From Agroathelia rolfsii (taxonomy: Eukaryota; Basidiomycota; Agaricomycetes; Amylocorticiales; Amylocorticiaceae), in contig JABRWF010000004.1 of assembly GCA_018343915.1 (NCBI GenBank), forward strand, positions 1,860,001 to 1,924,000: DNA of 64,000 nt, read 5' to 3'. Shown here piece after piece: positions 1 through 10,820 of the stretch. The first letter of the stretch is position 1, and each line of letters opens with the position of its first letter. The notes below the pieces were generated by a model. The model was not told the DNA's origin, searched no databases, and worked only from the letters and a program-made list of their open reading frames with translations. The position numbers were made by a program, and so were the translations under genes.

Positions 1-3000
1 CCAGCGGGCGTGCCCAGAGACTCTAGGCCTCGAGTAACTGTACATTGATTATGCATTAATGACGTCCCAGCTTCATCTTCTCCGCGTCGGTTGTCAACGA
101 AGAGCTGTCCTGAATGGCCCATTGGGACACGGGACCGCGCTGCAGGAGTGCATACAACAGACATCAACGGTAACACCATGCGGCCCCTTTAACCGTTCCG
201 AATTTGTTTTTGATCAGAGTCCGAGCACGCCACAGTTGGGATAGCTGGGGGTCCCTCATCATGATAATTGAAAAGAGTAACCTGTCACACTTGTTTTTGA
301 ATTCACACGTAATCTGCATTTCCTATCTTTGCATTTCACCCATCTCCGACTGAATGGCCCTGGAAGGTTGTCAAGATTTCGTCTTCTTTCCCTCGGCGGT
401 CACATGTGTCCTTTGTTGTTGTCCACGGAGCCACTGTGCTCCAAGTTTCACAATCCCTCGAAATACAAAAACATACTTACCCTGAACGGTGGAACTAGAA
501 GTATAATAATCAACACTGTATATGAAAGTTCACCCGAATACACCTGTGAACGTATTGACCTTCAATACACTTTCCGATTCGAGTGATTGCACTTACCTTT
601 AAATATCGGTGTAACTTGGTCTGAAATATAATACCGGTGCAGCGCCACAGCGGCGTGCCACAAGCATGTGCATTCTGACGTTTAGACCATTTAGGTCATA
701 GGCTCCTTTAGGATTAGTATTATCCACGCATTCATGTATTCTCTTGGTTGATTCAAGTTATACGATAGTCTAATGCGTCCCGACGTGTAAGTGCCAGAGA
801 CGTAACGAAATATTCAAGGCGCCATGAAGATGACAGTTGCGCGTGGGTCGTTGGTTGTCAGCACGGGCCGGCGAGAGGCCTCGGTCTGAAACCGTGGCTA
901 CCGTGGTAATGGGCATTCAGGGGAATATTGTCTCTGCGTATGGTTGCCATCAAACGTTCAACTTACAAAGAGCAACTCATGGCAATCGGATGTCTCGCCC
1001 ACCCTAGCCGATAATGGATGGGTATATGAAAATTATATGGCTCTTTAGCCGCTGATCTCGAGACACTTGAGAGGCAAGGGCAGTGACAGTGGGAATAGGC
1101 CGTCTGGTTGAATTATTATTATTATCCGTCTTAGTATTGCGACCTACGAATATATGTTTCATGTAACAGTTTGTTGAAGCTGATTAATAATGCATCAGGA
1201 CCAGTAGAACATTTCCTCAATTGATGGCGATTATAATATCATCGACTGGCATTTATGATAATAATCCGGCACTGACATTCAAGTGAGTAATAGCACTTAA
1301 AGCCAGTACTTTGATCCCAATATTAATGATGTTGGGGATAATCGCTCCTAATAGAGCTATCTTGATTCTAGTTTTTTTTGCGCATATATCGTAGTTGAGA
1401 TTTGTCGTTAGGCTGCAATACTAAGCGGTGATCAAGGAGCTGTGCCATAATATCCCATGATTATCAATAAGATTCGTGGCTTACAAGTAAGAATTTTGGA
1501 GCCTTTGAGTCCGTGAAGGGTAACTGTAAAATCAAAGTTCAAGATAGCATGTAGGCGCTGTCAAGTGACAGACAACTGGTGGAGAAATTTGAATATATCA
1601 CCCATGTTGGCATATACATGCACATCATGGTGACAACAACATGAGTACATAGATGAGTCACTGCATGGACGGCCCGGGTAGGACATCTACTGATATGCAA
1701 CGTTCACACTTGATTTTGAGGCATCACAAGTCAAAGGACAGAAGAGGGTTATGACCTCAGTATATGCAACTTCGATTGCAGTGACGTTTATGACGTATTT
1801 CTTCACCTAAAAAAACCGGGGCGACGGCCTGCTCCTCCCAAGTCAGGTTCGTTGCCGAATTGAAGTCCTGTCAGGTGTCAATCATCGGCTTAAACAAGTA
1901 AAAACACGGCGTATTACCGTTGACGCTTACCGGCAGACTGTAACGCATACAGTCACATATAGAGCCTTGCCGCATAATACATAGCCCAATACAGTCTTTA
2001 AATTAGCTTGACTTTCATTTCATTGTAAAGCATGTCAAAGGCCTTGAATACTATAGGGAAGGAAAATTAAAGGAAAGATGTCTAGAATCATGATAAATCC
2101 CTGTGATCATAGTATTCCCGATGATACACAGACTACTACTGGTAGCGCCGACGCATACAGGCAACAAGCACTCCCATTCCATCATCATCATTATGCAAAC
2201 CTGCGTCGTTAGAACATTTACGCTGAACAGCCACATATACATTGCTCACACTAATCAATTAATTTTTCTTATCTATGGGCTACCTAAAGCCGCGCACGGA
2301 CACCTCACTTGCGCTAGCAAAGGTTACTAGCGCAGAACATGGGCATGTATACTGGATGTGCGCTGGCGTGCCTTACCTTGTCCCGTAGGCGACTGAACCA
2401 GTGTAACATAGTACGTACAGCCAATTATAAAGAGATGATAAGAAAGGATACCGGATGGTTATTGATCAACGCTCAGTGACGACTTGAACGAGGGCTGGGA
2501 CGTATTGGTTTGTAAGATCGCACGTCCTTTCCTGCAGTGCTAGTACTATACTGTACTGATGCGCCAATGGGCAGCTGTATGATGGCTAGTGTTGGTATTA
2601 CCCGTTGATCGCGGGCGTTATGAGTAGTCTGCTAATGAACTCGCCCTTTATCACCCGATCTAACTTGAAGGCCATGTCTGTAGCCTATTCTTCATTTCAC
2701 CCGGGCGGTGGGGTAATAATCCAAGTCAATTGGACCCCAAAGAAACAAAACATGCTTCCTACGCTATAAGGTGTATGTATTGCCCATTCAGAAGTCAAAA
2801 AAAAAAAAAAAAAAACACGGGTCATAGATCCTTGAACAACAGCCTGGTTATCTTTAGAAATTGTTCTTCTAGTTAGTTGGTACCTTGCTACACACATTCT
2901 ACGGCCCGGGGAAGACATCTAGTTTTAGCCAGGATGGTCACCGTCAACCGGAGAAAAAAAAAAAAAAAAAAAGACACTGACACTGACACTGGCATTTAAA

Positions 3001-4360
3001 GAAGGGGAAAAAAGCCTGCTAGAAGTACTCAATATTAAAATGTTCAGTTCATCTCTAAAATTTAGTGCTGATGGCGATGCAGCCACCGCTACTTGCCTAC
3101 CTATTACGATAATGATAATATATGATGATAGAAAGCAAGTCGATCGAGGCCGGGAGCAGATGCGTGTGAGGGGAAGTGGCCGCGGGGAAGAGCAACCATC
3201 TCGTATGAATGCGTACTAGTGGTGTGATCTCATCAACGCGCATAAAAAGCGAACGACGGCCCTTGGGCCTCATGGGGATTGGGATACCTAGAGTTTCATA
3301 AGCGAACAAGGCACAAGGACCGTTGCCTACCCAGTCCAGGACAAATACATAGCATAAACAATTGGTCAAGCAAGGATTGTGGACAAACTCTGACGACCGG
3401 CGAGTTACCAACTCCGGTAATGGTGCACACGCACGTACAATACGGAACTTCGTTCAGACTAACAAACAAACGTGGTGCCCATCAAGGAAGGAAGGAAAAA
3501 AGAAGGTCTTTTTTGTTTCCAAGTAGAAATGAAACACAAGCAAATACAAATGGAAGTAAGAAAGGTTAAAACAGTTCATCTAACACTGCATCCATAGAAT
3601 CAATCAATCAATGAATCCATGACATTGATATAGATGAATAAAAGAAGAAAAAAAATCTAGTGTCTATGTCTTTGTTTATGATTAATATATAGGGAGAGTG
3701 TATACACGAGCAAATGAAGGGAGAAGATATAAGAGTCAGCTGTCCGACTAGCGGAAGGAGTGGGAGTGGCACAGGGAGAGTTTGTATATAGATAAAGAAG
3801 CAACGAACGACCAGTGTTGGAGCGACAAGGAGTGACCAGGGCGAGCATATAGGCAAGCCAAAAAAACCGTGAATGGACGGACAGATAGTTGTGGGGTTTG
3901 TAGCGTAGTGAGACAAACAGACAGGACAGTCATGGAAATGTAACACAGACAACATGTATTGTTAGAGATAGAGGGAGAGTCAGAGTCAGAGTGAGAGAGA
4001 TATGAGGAACGCACAAACACACACAGACAGTCAGATAGTCAGAGAGAGGTAAAAAAAAAGAAAAAAAAAAGAATAAAAATGTACGAGAACAAAAGAAAAA
4101 AGAAACCGTCCGTATTAACCGAGTTCCCTCTTTCTCTTTTATAAACACGGGAGGATGCAAGAACTGAAAAAAGGGTAAAGAATAAAAAAAGGTCCATGTA
4201 CGATATGAACAGGATATGCGTGAGTGAGAGAGCTCGAGAGTTCGTGTGTGTGTGTGCGTGCGTGAATGGTATAATCATCTTGTATATAGCGGTGTGAGCG
4301 GGTATAAATATAAAGCACGTCGGGAGAGACACAAGGGGGGACGTTTGCGCGCTCGTTCGC
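1..4360. other. Gene-free flank, AT-rich, with poly-A runs
   Basis: I see no open reading frame with a recognisable domain, no splice-linked exon series and no RNA gene here. The longest frames are about 100 codons, overlap one another and have no protein character. Two 19-base A runs lie at 2797-2815 and 2954-2972, the second followed by a short GACACT repeat. From about 3650 to 4340 the plus strand is strongly purine-biased, with GAGAG/CAGAG words and A runs. That stretch lies directly 3' of the glycosyltransferase gene and is probably its 3' UTR or terminator region. Decayed transposon sequence cannot be excluded by eye. Confidence 0.6.
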
Positions 4361-7300
4361 TTAATACGAGAAGATCATCAACCATGGGTTGAGCGCGATC
4401 TGCATTGTAGAAGAAATCATGAGACACCAACGCCAAAAAAAAAAAAAAAAAACAGCAAAAGACTACTCACAGGCAGCAGGATATGACACGAAGTCACGAC
4501 GGCGAGGGGGAAGATCACAGCCCATCCGTCGCTGCCGATGCGCCACTGGACGGGCACGGCCGGCGTCGCGAGCACAATCATGCCGGCGATGATGATCGTG
4601 CAGATTACGAGCGGGACACGGAAACGCTTCAGGATCTTGGGCACCTCCTGGAAGAAGTTGGACCGCTCGACTTCCTTGATCGTAGCACCCCAGGTGATAT
4701 TGTACGAGAACATGTGGGCCAGAATGGCTTGCGAGACGAGTATACCGAGGCCGCCGAAGAAAATGAAGCTACAAGAGATAGGAAAAAAAAAAAAAAAAGT
4801 CAGGAAGATGGAAGAAGAGGAAGGAGGCTACTAATACGCACAAGAACGGCACCCAGATCATATTCTCAAACAGCCCACCAAACAACGTCTTATGTCCCAA
4901 ACGATATTCGAGCAACGTATAACCCAAGTTACCACTCCCGAAGAACACCACCGTCGTCGCCAACCAGATCTCAAACGAGTGCATATAAAAGTTATCCACC
5001 GGGAATTGGAAGCCGAGCAGGATATAGTTGATCAAGCCGATCGTCACCGAAGCTGCGATACCGTAGTAGGAGAACATGTAGGCCATCATCGAGATCTTGT
5101 AGTGCAGAGGTGCGTTGGACCACATGAACTTGTGGATCTGGTGCGCGATCGGGCCTTTGCGCCACCACTCCACAAGCGGGTTGAAGAGCAGCTCGCTACA
5201 GCCGTATGCATATTTCTGCCATCGGTTCACCTCGTCGTCGACGGTGAGCGAGACACCTTCCTTGAAGCCGCCGTTAGAATACGTCGCCCAGCGGATGATG
5301 TAGCCCCGGAGCTGTAAGCGCAGCGCCATGTCGAAGTCCTCTGACACATTAGCTTCAGACCAGATCTTCTCGATACCATCGGTGTCGATGAAAGCGGCAT
5401 CCTGGATAGCTCTCCAACGCAAGAATCTATATTAAAAAAAAAAAAAGTCAGTTCCCACGCCTACTAAAAGATACGCTAAAAAAAAAATCACGCACGCATT
5501 GTGCCCAACGAACGGAGCGACCTCGCCGTTTGCACACGCCATGGAGATACACCTGTTGATCCTACGCGTAAAGTACGCGATGCCGTTCTCGAAATAGTGG
5601 TGCGCGACCTGCATGACGTCCGACTCGTGCTGGATGATGGCCACCGTCGGGCTTTCTGCCATCTCGCGTGCCGCATCTCGGAGACAGTCCTCGGGAACGA
5701 CGGTATCCCTGTTACATTGATAATGATGATGGCGGTGATGATGAGTATATGGGATAATTAAAAAAAAAAAATGATAAAAATAGGGATGAGAGGGAATAAT
5801 AATAATTGAAGACGTGTGAGTGCCCCAGAAAAAAAAAGAAAAGAGGCCAATTGATTGATCCAGGGACAAGGGCACGGAGCCCCGAGCCCACCCACGCTCC
5901 TATTCTAAAAATAGAAAGAAAGGAAGGAAGAAGCATGGAGAGGACTGCGGCAGTTGGGAACAACTATATCCCCTTTGGAAAGACCAGAGAGAAAAGGAAA
6001 AGAAGATTCCAAAAAGAAAGAAAAAAGGTAAACAACACTCACGAGTCGACAATGAGCACAATCTCGCCCATACGGCATGCACGTCCATTCGCTGCCCAAG
6101 GCCTGAACTTGCTCCCACTGAGCTGATACATCTCCTCAATCGCCATGCCGAGCGCCTTTTCCTCCAGATCCTCATCGAACCGTGTCATACCCTCTTCGGA
6201 GCCATCATAAGGGCCGGGCATGCCTCCCGGCATGGGTCCGACCTCGCCCATGAAGCTGCCTTCACGCTGCTGATACTGCAATCCGTAGCCGTTGCCCGCC
6301 ATGCCGGGCGCCAGGTTCGCCGAGTTGCGCTGCTGGCGCGCGGGATCCTTCAGGAGCACGTCGAGGTGCTTCTCAGCGAGGAGCGAGAGACGCAGGCCGT
6401 AGTTCATGTTCGATGCCTTCTTGAAACGACCGGCACGCTTGAAGCCCTCGGGGGAGGAGTCGTGCTTGGGACGTGCGACCCAGCCGATACCATGGTCGGC
6501 GTAGTAGGCGATACGTGCGTCACGGTCAGCGGCCGGGATTAACTGGAATGGTAATGATAAGAAAACACAATCAGCTGTGAATGATGAGTTGGCAACTCAC
6601 GCGGAGACCGTCGTCATTGATAAAGATCGTGCTCGTTCCACCTTGGCGCGCATAAGTCTGCATCGCCTTTTTGAGCGACTCGATAGAGGGCGCCAAGACG
6701 GACTCGAGGTTCTCCTTGTAGACTGGCATCTGGATCGTGATGTGCGGCAGAGCATTGTCCACGAGCTTGTTCGGCCTAGGCTTGACGGCGGAGTAGTACA
6801 TCGAGTTTTCATGGAAGTGTGCGACGGGGCCAAAGGCCATGGTGACGTTCTGGATGATCTGGAGCGTGAAGAAGAGGGAGACGGAGAAGAGCAAGGGGAT
6901 TGTGGCACAGAGGGCGAAGCGGATGTAGTTGCCGTCGAGCTCGGTTTCCTCGAGCAGAGAGCGGATACCGATGCCCATGAAGAGCATGGCCAGACCGGCG
7001 GCGAGGCCGTTATAGAAGGGCGCGTAGAGCTTAGCAGGGCGCTTCTCTGGCCCTGCCGTTTCGATATCCTCGTCACGGTTGTCGGGCTGGACGAGATACT
7101 TTTTGCCGTACCAGGTGCGCTTGTAGACGGGCCCTTGTGCCGGCTTGGGCTCGTTCTCCATGTCGAGCTTTTCAATGTCTTCGTCGATAAACGCGCCGCG
7201 GAATCGCGATGGCGTCTGGAGATTGCGCGACGAGTGGCCAGAGACGGAGCCGTTGATGGAGTTGGCGGCGGATAAGAGGGAGCCGCCCTTGGGGCGGGAG

Positions 7301-7898
7301 CGCCAGAGAAGCTTGATCAGCCTGTCTTCAAAGTCATGGACGGTGGGGATGATGGTATCAAGGGAGTAGGACCATACGACCAACACACGCTCGTCGCGCT
7401 GTGTATATGCATAGCGATAAGTGAGAAGGAGGCGGAGTTTGAAGAAAAAAAAGCATAGTACATACGATGAAGGCAGCAGATTGCTCCTTGTCTGCGTGAG
7501 GGAGCATCATCATGGTCTCGAGGATCTGTATGCGTGTGTTGGCGTCGACATAGATGGATTTTTCCTCTGGGCCACTGAGGAAAAGAGTCAAAAAAAAAAA
7601 AAAAAAAAAAAAAAAAAGATATATGAAGGAATATGGGCGCATACACTTCGGACAGGGCAGCATGGACGGCGGCGCTGCGCACCTTGACGGCGACGACAGG
7701 GTTGAGGGCAGATACGGCCTGCTCGAAAGGCTCAAGGCCGATGTCCTCGTAGGGAAAGACACGGAACTCGCCGGTGTCGACACGGAGTGCAACACCAGAG
7801 GATACACCGAGACGGCCTTCATCAGGTCTGAACCAGGCGTCGCCCTGGGTCTGTTTGAAGATGTGATGGAGGAAGGCGTCGTATCTGTCGTAATTCAT
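4361..7898 (-). CDS. Membrane family 2 glycosyltransferase (cellulose-synthase-like), multi-exon
   Basis: A processive-type GT2 enzyme, expected to make or extend a cell-surface polysaccharide from a nucleotide sugar; the sugar cannot be read from sequence. The start is the ATG at 7898 and the stop is TAA at 4361-4363, after a last exon encoding ALNPWLMIFSY. Exon joins keep frame, for example ALSEV to GPEEKSIY across the intron near 7570-7650. In order: a soluble N-terminal region, two membrane segments (about 6890-7010), then the GT2 domain with ITIQMPVYKENLES, INDDGLR, the metal-binding VDSD (near 6045, continuing at 5706 after an intron), SEDFDMALRLQLRG (near 5320) and a QxxRW-like NRWQKYAYG (near 5210). 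A cluster of C-terminal membrane helices follows. This layout resembles fungal cellulose-synthase-like GT2 proteins more than classical chitin synthases, whose QRRRW is absent. Several introns carry long T runs on the sense strand. It is divergent to the GH16 gene at 8490. Confidence 0.85.
7590..7617. repeat. 28-base A run inside a GT2 intron
   Basis: An uninterrupted run of 28 A on the plus strand (T on the sense strand of the glycosyltransferase). It lies in the intron between the exons encoding ALSEV and GPEEKSIY, just upstream of the acceptor. Shorter runs sit in other introns of the same gene at 4435-4452, 4783-4798, 5434-5446, 5478-5487 and 5760-5771. Confidence 0.95.
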
Positions 7899-8489
7899 GG
7901 TGTAGGGGGAGGGCTAAAGGAGGGTGAGGGAGAGGGGGGGGGAGTTGGTTGTGTTTAAGATGGAAATAGTGATGGCCGTCGAGAGGGAGAGGACGGCGAG
8001 GAGGAGGAGAAGGGGAGGAGAAGGGAAGCGAGAGGGCTGGACAACAGCAGTAATAAGGACAGCAGTAATAAAGGACAGTAATAAAGAAATGAGAAGAGAC
8101 AGAGACAGAGACAGATAAGAAAATATAGGTGACTGTGTCTGGTTTTTGCCCGCTGCGGCCGCGCGATCTGCCGGCAATCGGAATCGGAAGCGTGTGACTG
8201 GTTGCAACAGATACTGTCACACATATATTGACGTCACCGGTGACTGCATCGCCCGGCAAGGAAATGAAGTCGCCGCAATCTGGCTGTTCTGGATCTGGGG
8301 GGTCCGTGTGCCCCGATAAAAAATAATTATATTGATTTGCGATAAAATAATTACTATTGAAATGGCATCGTTATCTCCTGGCCGTTGCAACGCTGTTCTC
8401 CTCCTCCTCCTCCTCCTTCCCTTGTCCTTCTCCTAGGGTATTTCTCCCTCATAACAGTCATACGATAGCTAGCATACATTCCTCTCATC
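7899..8489. promoter_or_regulatory. Divergent promoter region between GT2 and GH16 genes
   Basis: This 591 bp stretch separates the start codons of two oppositely oriented cell-wall genes. The part from 7915 to 8110 is strongly purine-rich on the plus strand, with GAGAGG and GACAGAGACAGAGACAG words. The part just before 8490 is CT-rich on the plus strand (CTCCTCCTCC near 8400). Each gene is thus preceded by a pyrimidine-rich leader on its own sense strand, as is common in fungal promoters. No certain factor site was identified. Confidence 0.5.
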
Positions 8490-10820
8490 ATGTCTCGTCG
8501 TGCTGTCCCAAGACACTCCAGCGGTGAGGACGACCATCTCACGTCCCCTGCTGCCGTCCTTTCTCCCCCCAGACCTTTTTTTGTCCACGGCGCTTCGTCT
8601 GATCGTGGTTCGTGGTCTGGCAACGAGTCCGCAGACGCGGCCTCCGACTCCGATTCGCCGCCGTCGCAGCTGCACCAGGTTTCCTCTCCGCCTAGAAAAC
8701 CTCGTAACCACACTCGAAAACGCTCATCCATGGCTGCCTACGCCCCCGTAGAGCCTGACACTCCCAATCCTTTCGATCCAAACAATGCCGCTCCTTCCTC
8801 TCCTGCCTGGAGCCCCTCCAGTCTTTACGATGCTGCCTCTAACAACAACAACAACGGCAGAGCTGCCCCTCCCAGCAGCTACATGTACCCATTCCAATCT
8901 CACCCAGGCAACGCTGACCCCCTCCCAACCCGCTCTCGTCGTTCTTCAGTAGACTCGATGAACCGTTCCACAGGCCAGCACGGTGCTTATCAGTCTGTCG
9001 AAGCCTACTCGGGCGAGGACGGCGATCTAGCCCGTCCTTATGCCCCCTTCATGGCGAGTGCCTCCCGTGAAGGCGGTGGTGGAGGTGGTCAGGGCGGAGC
9101 CGGCCCTGGCTCTTCCGCCGGCAGCGTCTATCGCGATAGTGTCGCCGGCTCACTCGTCCGCTCCGGCAGCAGCCAGGGCATGCACGAGCCCATGAGCCCT
9201 GGCATGCTCCCACGCAGCGGCAGTGCCTCCTTCCGTGCTCCCTTCCTCTCTCCCGCCTCACGTCCCACCTCGAACGTCTGGACGCCGCCCCAGTATGCTC
9301 TCTATGGTCACGCCCCCGGCGCCATGTCCGGCTCCCTCTCACCCAGCGCCAGCGCTGTCGCCCTTGGCCTCGCCCTCCCTGGCGCAAAAGAGCCTTTGCC
9401 TAGTACAGCGCTCGTGAACAAGCTCAGCAAGGAGGATAAGCCCTGGCTGCTGAAAAAAGACCCCCGTGTGCGTGCATCGTACTGGATCACCCTCGGCTGC
9501 TTCTTCCTCGGTGTGCTCGCCTCCGCCGCCGTCTGCTACGTTGGCTACACCGGCGTCATGCTCATCCCCGACTCGGATCTCTGTCTCGTATTCGAGGACG
9601 ACTTCTCGGGCTCGTCCCTCGACACATCTAACTGGAACTTTGACAACCAGATGGGTGGCTTCGGCAACGGCGAGTTCCAGATGACGACGAACAGCTCGAC
9701 GAATGTCTACATCCAGGATTCGCAACTCTACATCTACCCCACTCTCACCGCTGATTCCATCGGTGGTTGGAGTGCTGTTATCAACGGATCCGGTCTCGAT
9801 AGTAGCACTTATACGCTCTCGGATTGTACGACGGATAATAGCACGGCGTGCAGTGCAACAGCTCAATGGGAACAATCGGTGAGAGGTTTTTATTTTTATT
9901 TTATTTTTGACAAACCATAACTGAAAACTTCCCTTAGGTTATCAACCCAGTCATGTCAGCCCGCATCAACACGCAGGGTCTCCACACGATCAAGTACGGC
10001 AAGGTCGAGGTAAAGGCCAAGCTCCCCACCGGTGACTGGCTCTGGCCCGCGATTTGGATGTTGCCAGAGAACAACAGCTATTACGGTCCTGGATGGCCTA
10101 TCAACGGTGAAATCGATGTACGTGGTTGCTTTTTGCTTTTTCTTAGATCAATATTCTCATTTTTTTTTTCTTCATTCCTCGCCCCTCTCAGATCATGGAA
10201 GCCCGCGGAAACGGCCTGTCCTACACCGCACAAGGCTCCAACTATGTCCGCTCCTCGCTCAACTACGGTCCCATGGACTCCCTCACACGCACGCTCTATG
10301 GCTGGGTCTCGCAGAAGCGCACGAGTTACGCAGACGGCTTCCACACCTACACGCTCGAGTGGGACGACCAGTTCATGCGGTTCTACACCGATAGCCGTGT
10401 GAGCGACATGCTTACCGTGCAGTACAAAAACTCCAAGTCTTCGTTCTGGAACCGTGCAGGTTTCCCCTCGACGGCGCAGAACGGCTCGTCAGAGGTCGTG
10501 GTGACGAATCCCTACGCGAACTCGGGCGATAATTCAGCGCCGTTCGACCAGGATTTCTATCTCTTGATCGACTTGGCCGTCGGCGGCACCAGTGGATGGT
10601 TCCCCGACGGAGTGGGAAACAAGCCGTGGTATGATGGTAGTACGACGGCGATGTTCGATTTCGCGCAGGCGCATGATACGTGGTATGCGACCTGGCCTTC
10701 GAGTGCGGATGACAGGGCGTTCAGGATGTGCGTTGCTTTATTTATTTCTTTAGGATGCCTTATTGATAGCTCTTCTTTTCTTACAGTGATTCCGTGAAGA
10801 TGTACAACAAGTGCAAGTAA
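8490..10820 (+). CDS. GH16 beta-glucan synthesis-associated protein, Kre6/Skn1 family (712 aa)
   Basis: A type II membrane protein of glycoside hydrolase family 16. The Kre6/Skn1 branch is needed for beta-1,6-glucan assembly in the secretory pathway and cell wall. Four exons join cleanly: 8490-9878, 9938-10117, 10192-10727 and 10787-10820, giving 712 residues. Residues 1 to about 327 are a Ser/Pro/Gly-rich cytosolic tail. One membrane helix follows at about 329-351 (WITLGCFFLGVLASAAV), then the lumenal GH16 domain with FEDDFSG, NPVMSARINTQG and WPAIWMLPE. The catalytic ExDxxE motif is intact as GEIDIMEARG, but an intron falls exactly between GEID and IMEARG. The domain closes with DLAVGGTSGWFPDG and ends in CK. 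Many NxS/T sites in the lumenal part suggest glycosylation. The neighbouring divergent GT2 gene supports a cell-wall role. Confidence 0.93.

Noticed and set aside
4039..4332. Minus-strand frames with long Phe runs, and others near 5432-5963 and 7914-8259
   Set aside because: The Phe and Leu runs come from poly-T or CT-rich DNA in introns and flanks. None splices to a domain.
6577..7275. 232-codon plus-strand frame antisense to the GT2 gene
   Set aside because: It is the mirror of well-supported GT2 coding sequence with third-position GC bias. Its protein is Arg/Asp/Glu/Val-rich without any domain.
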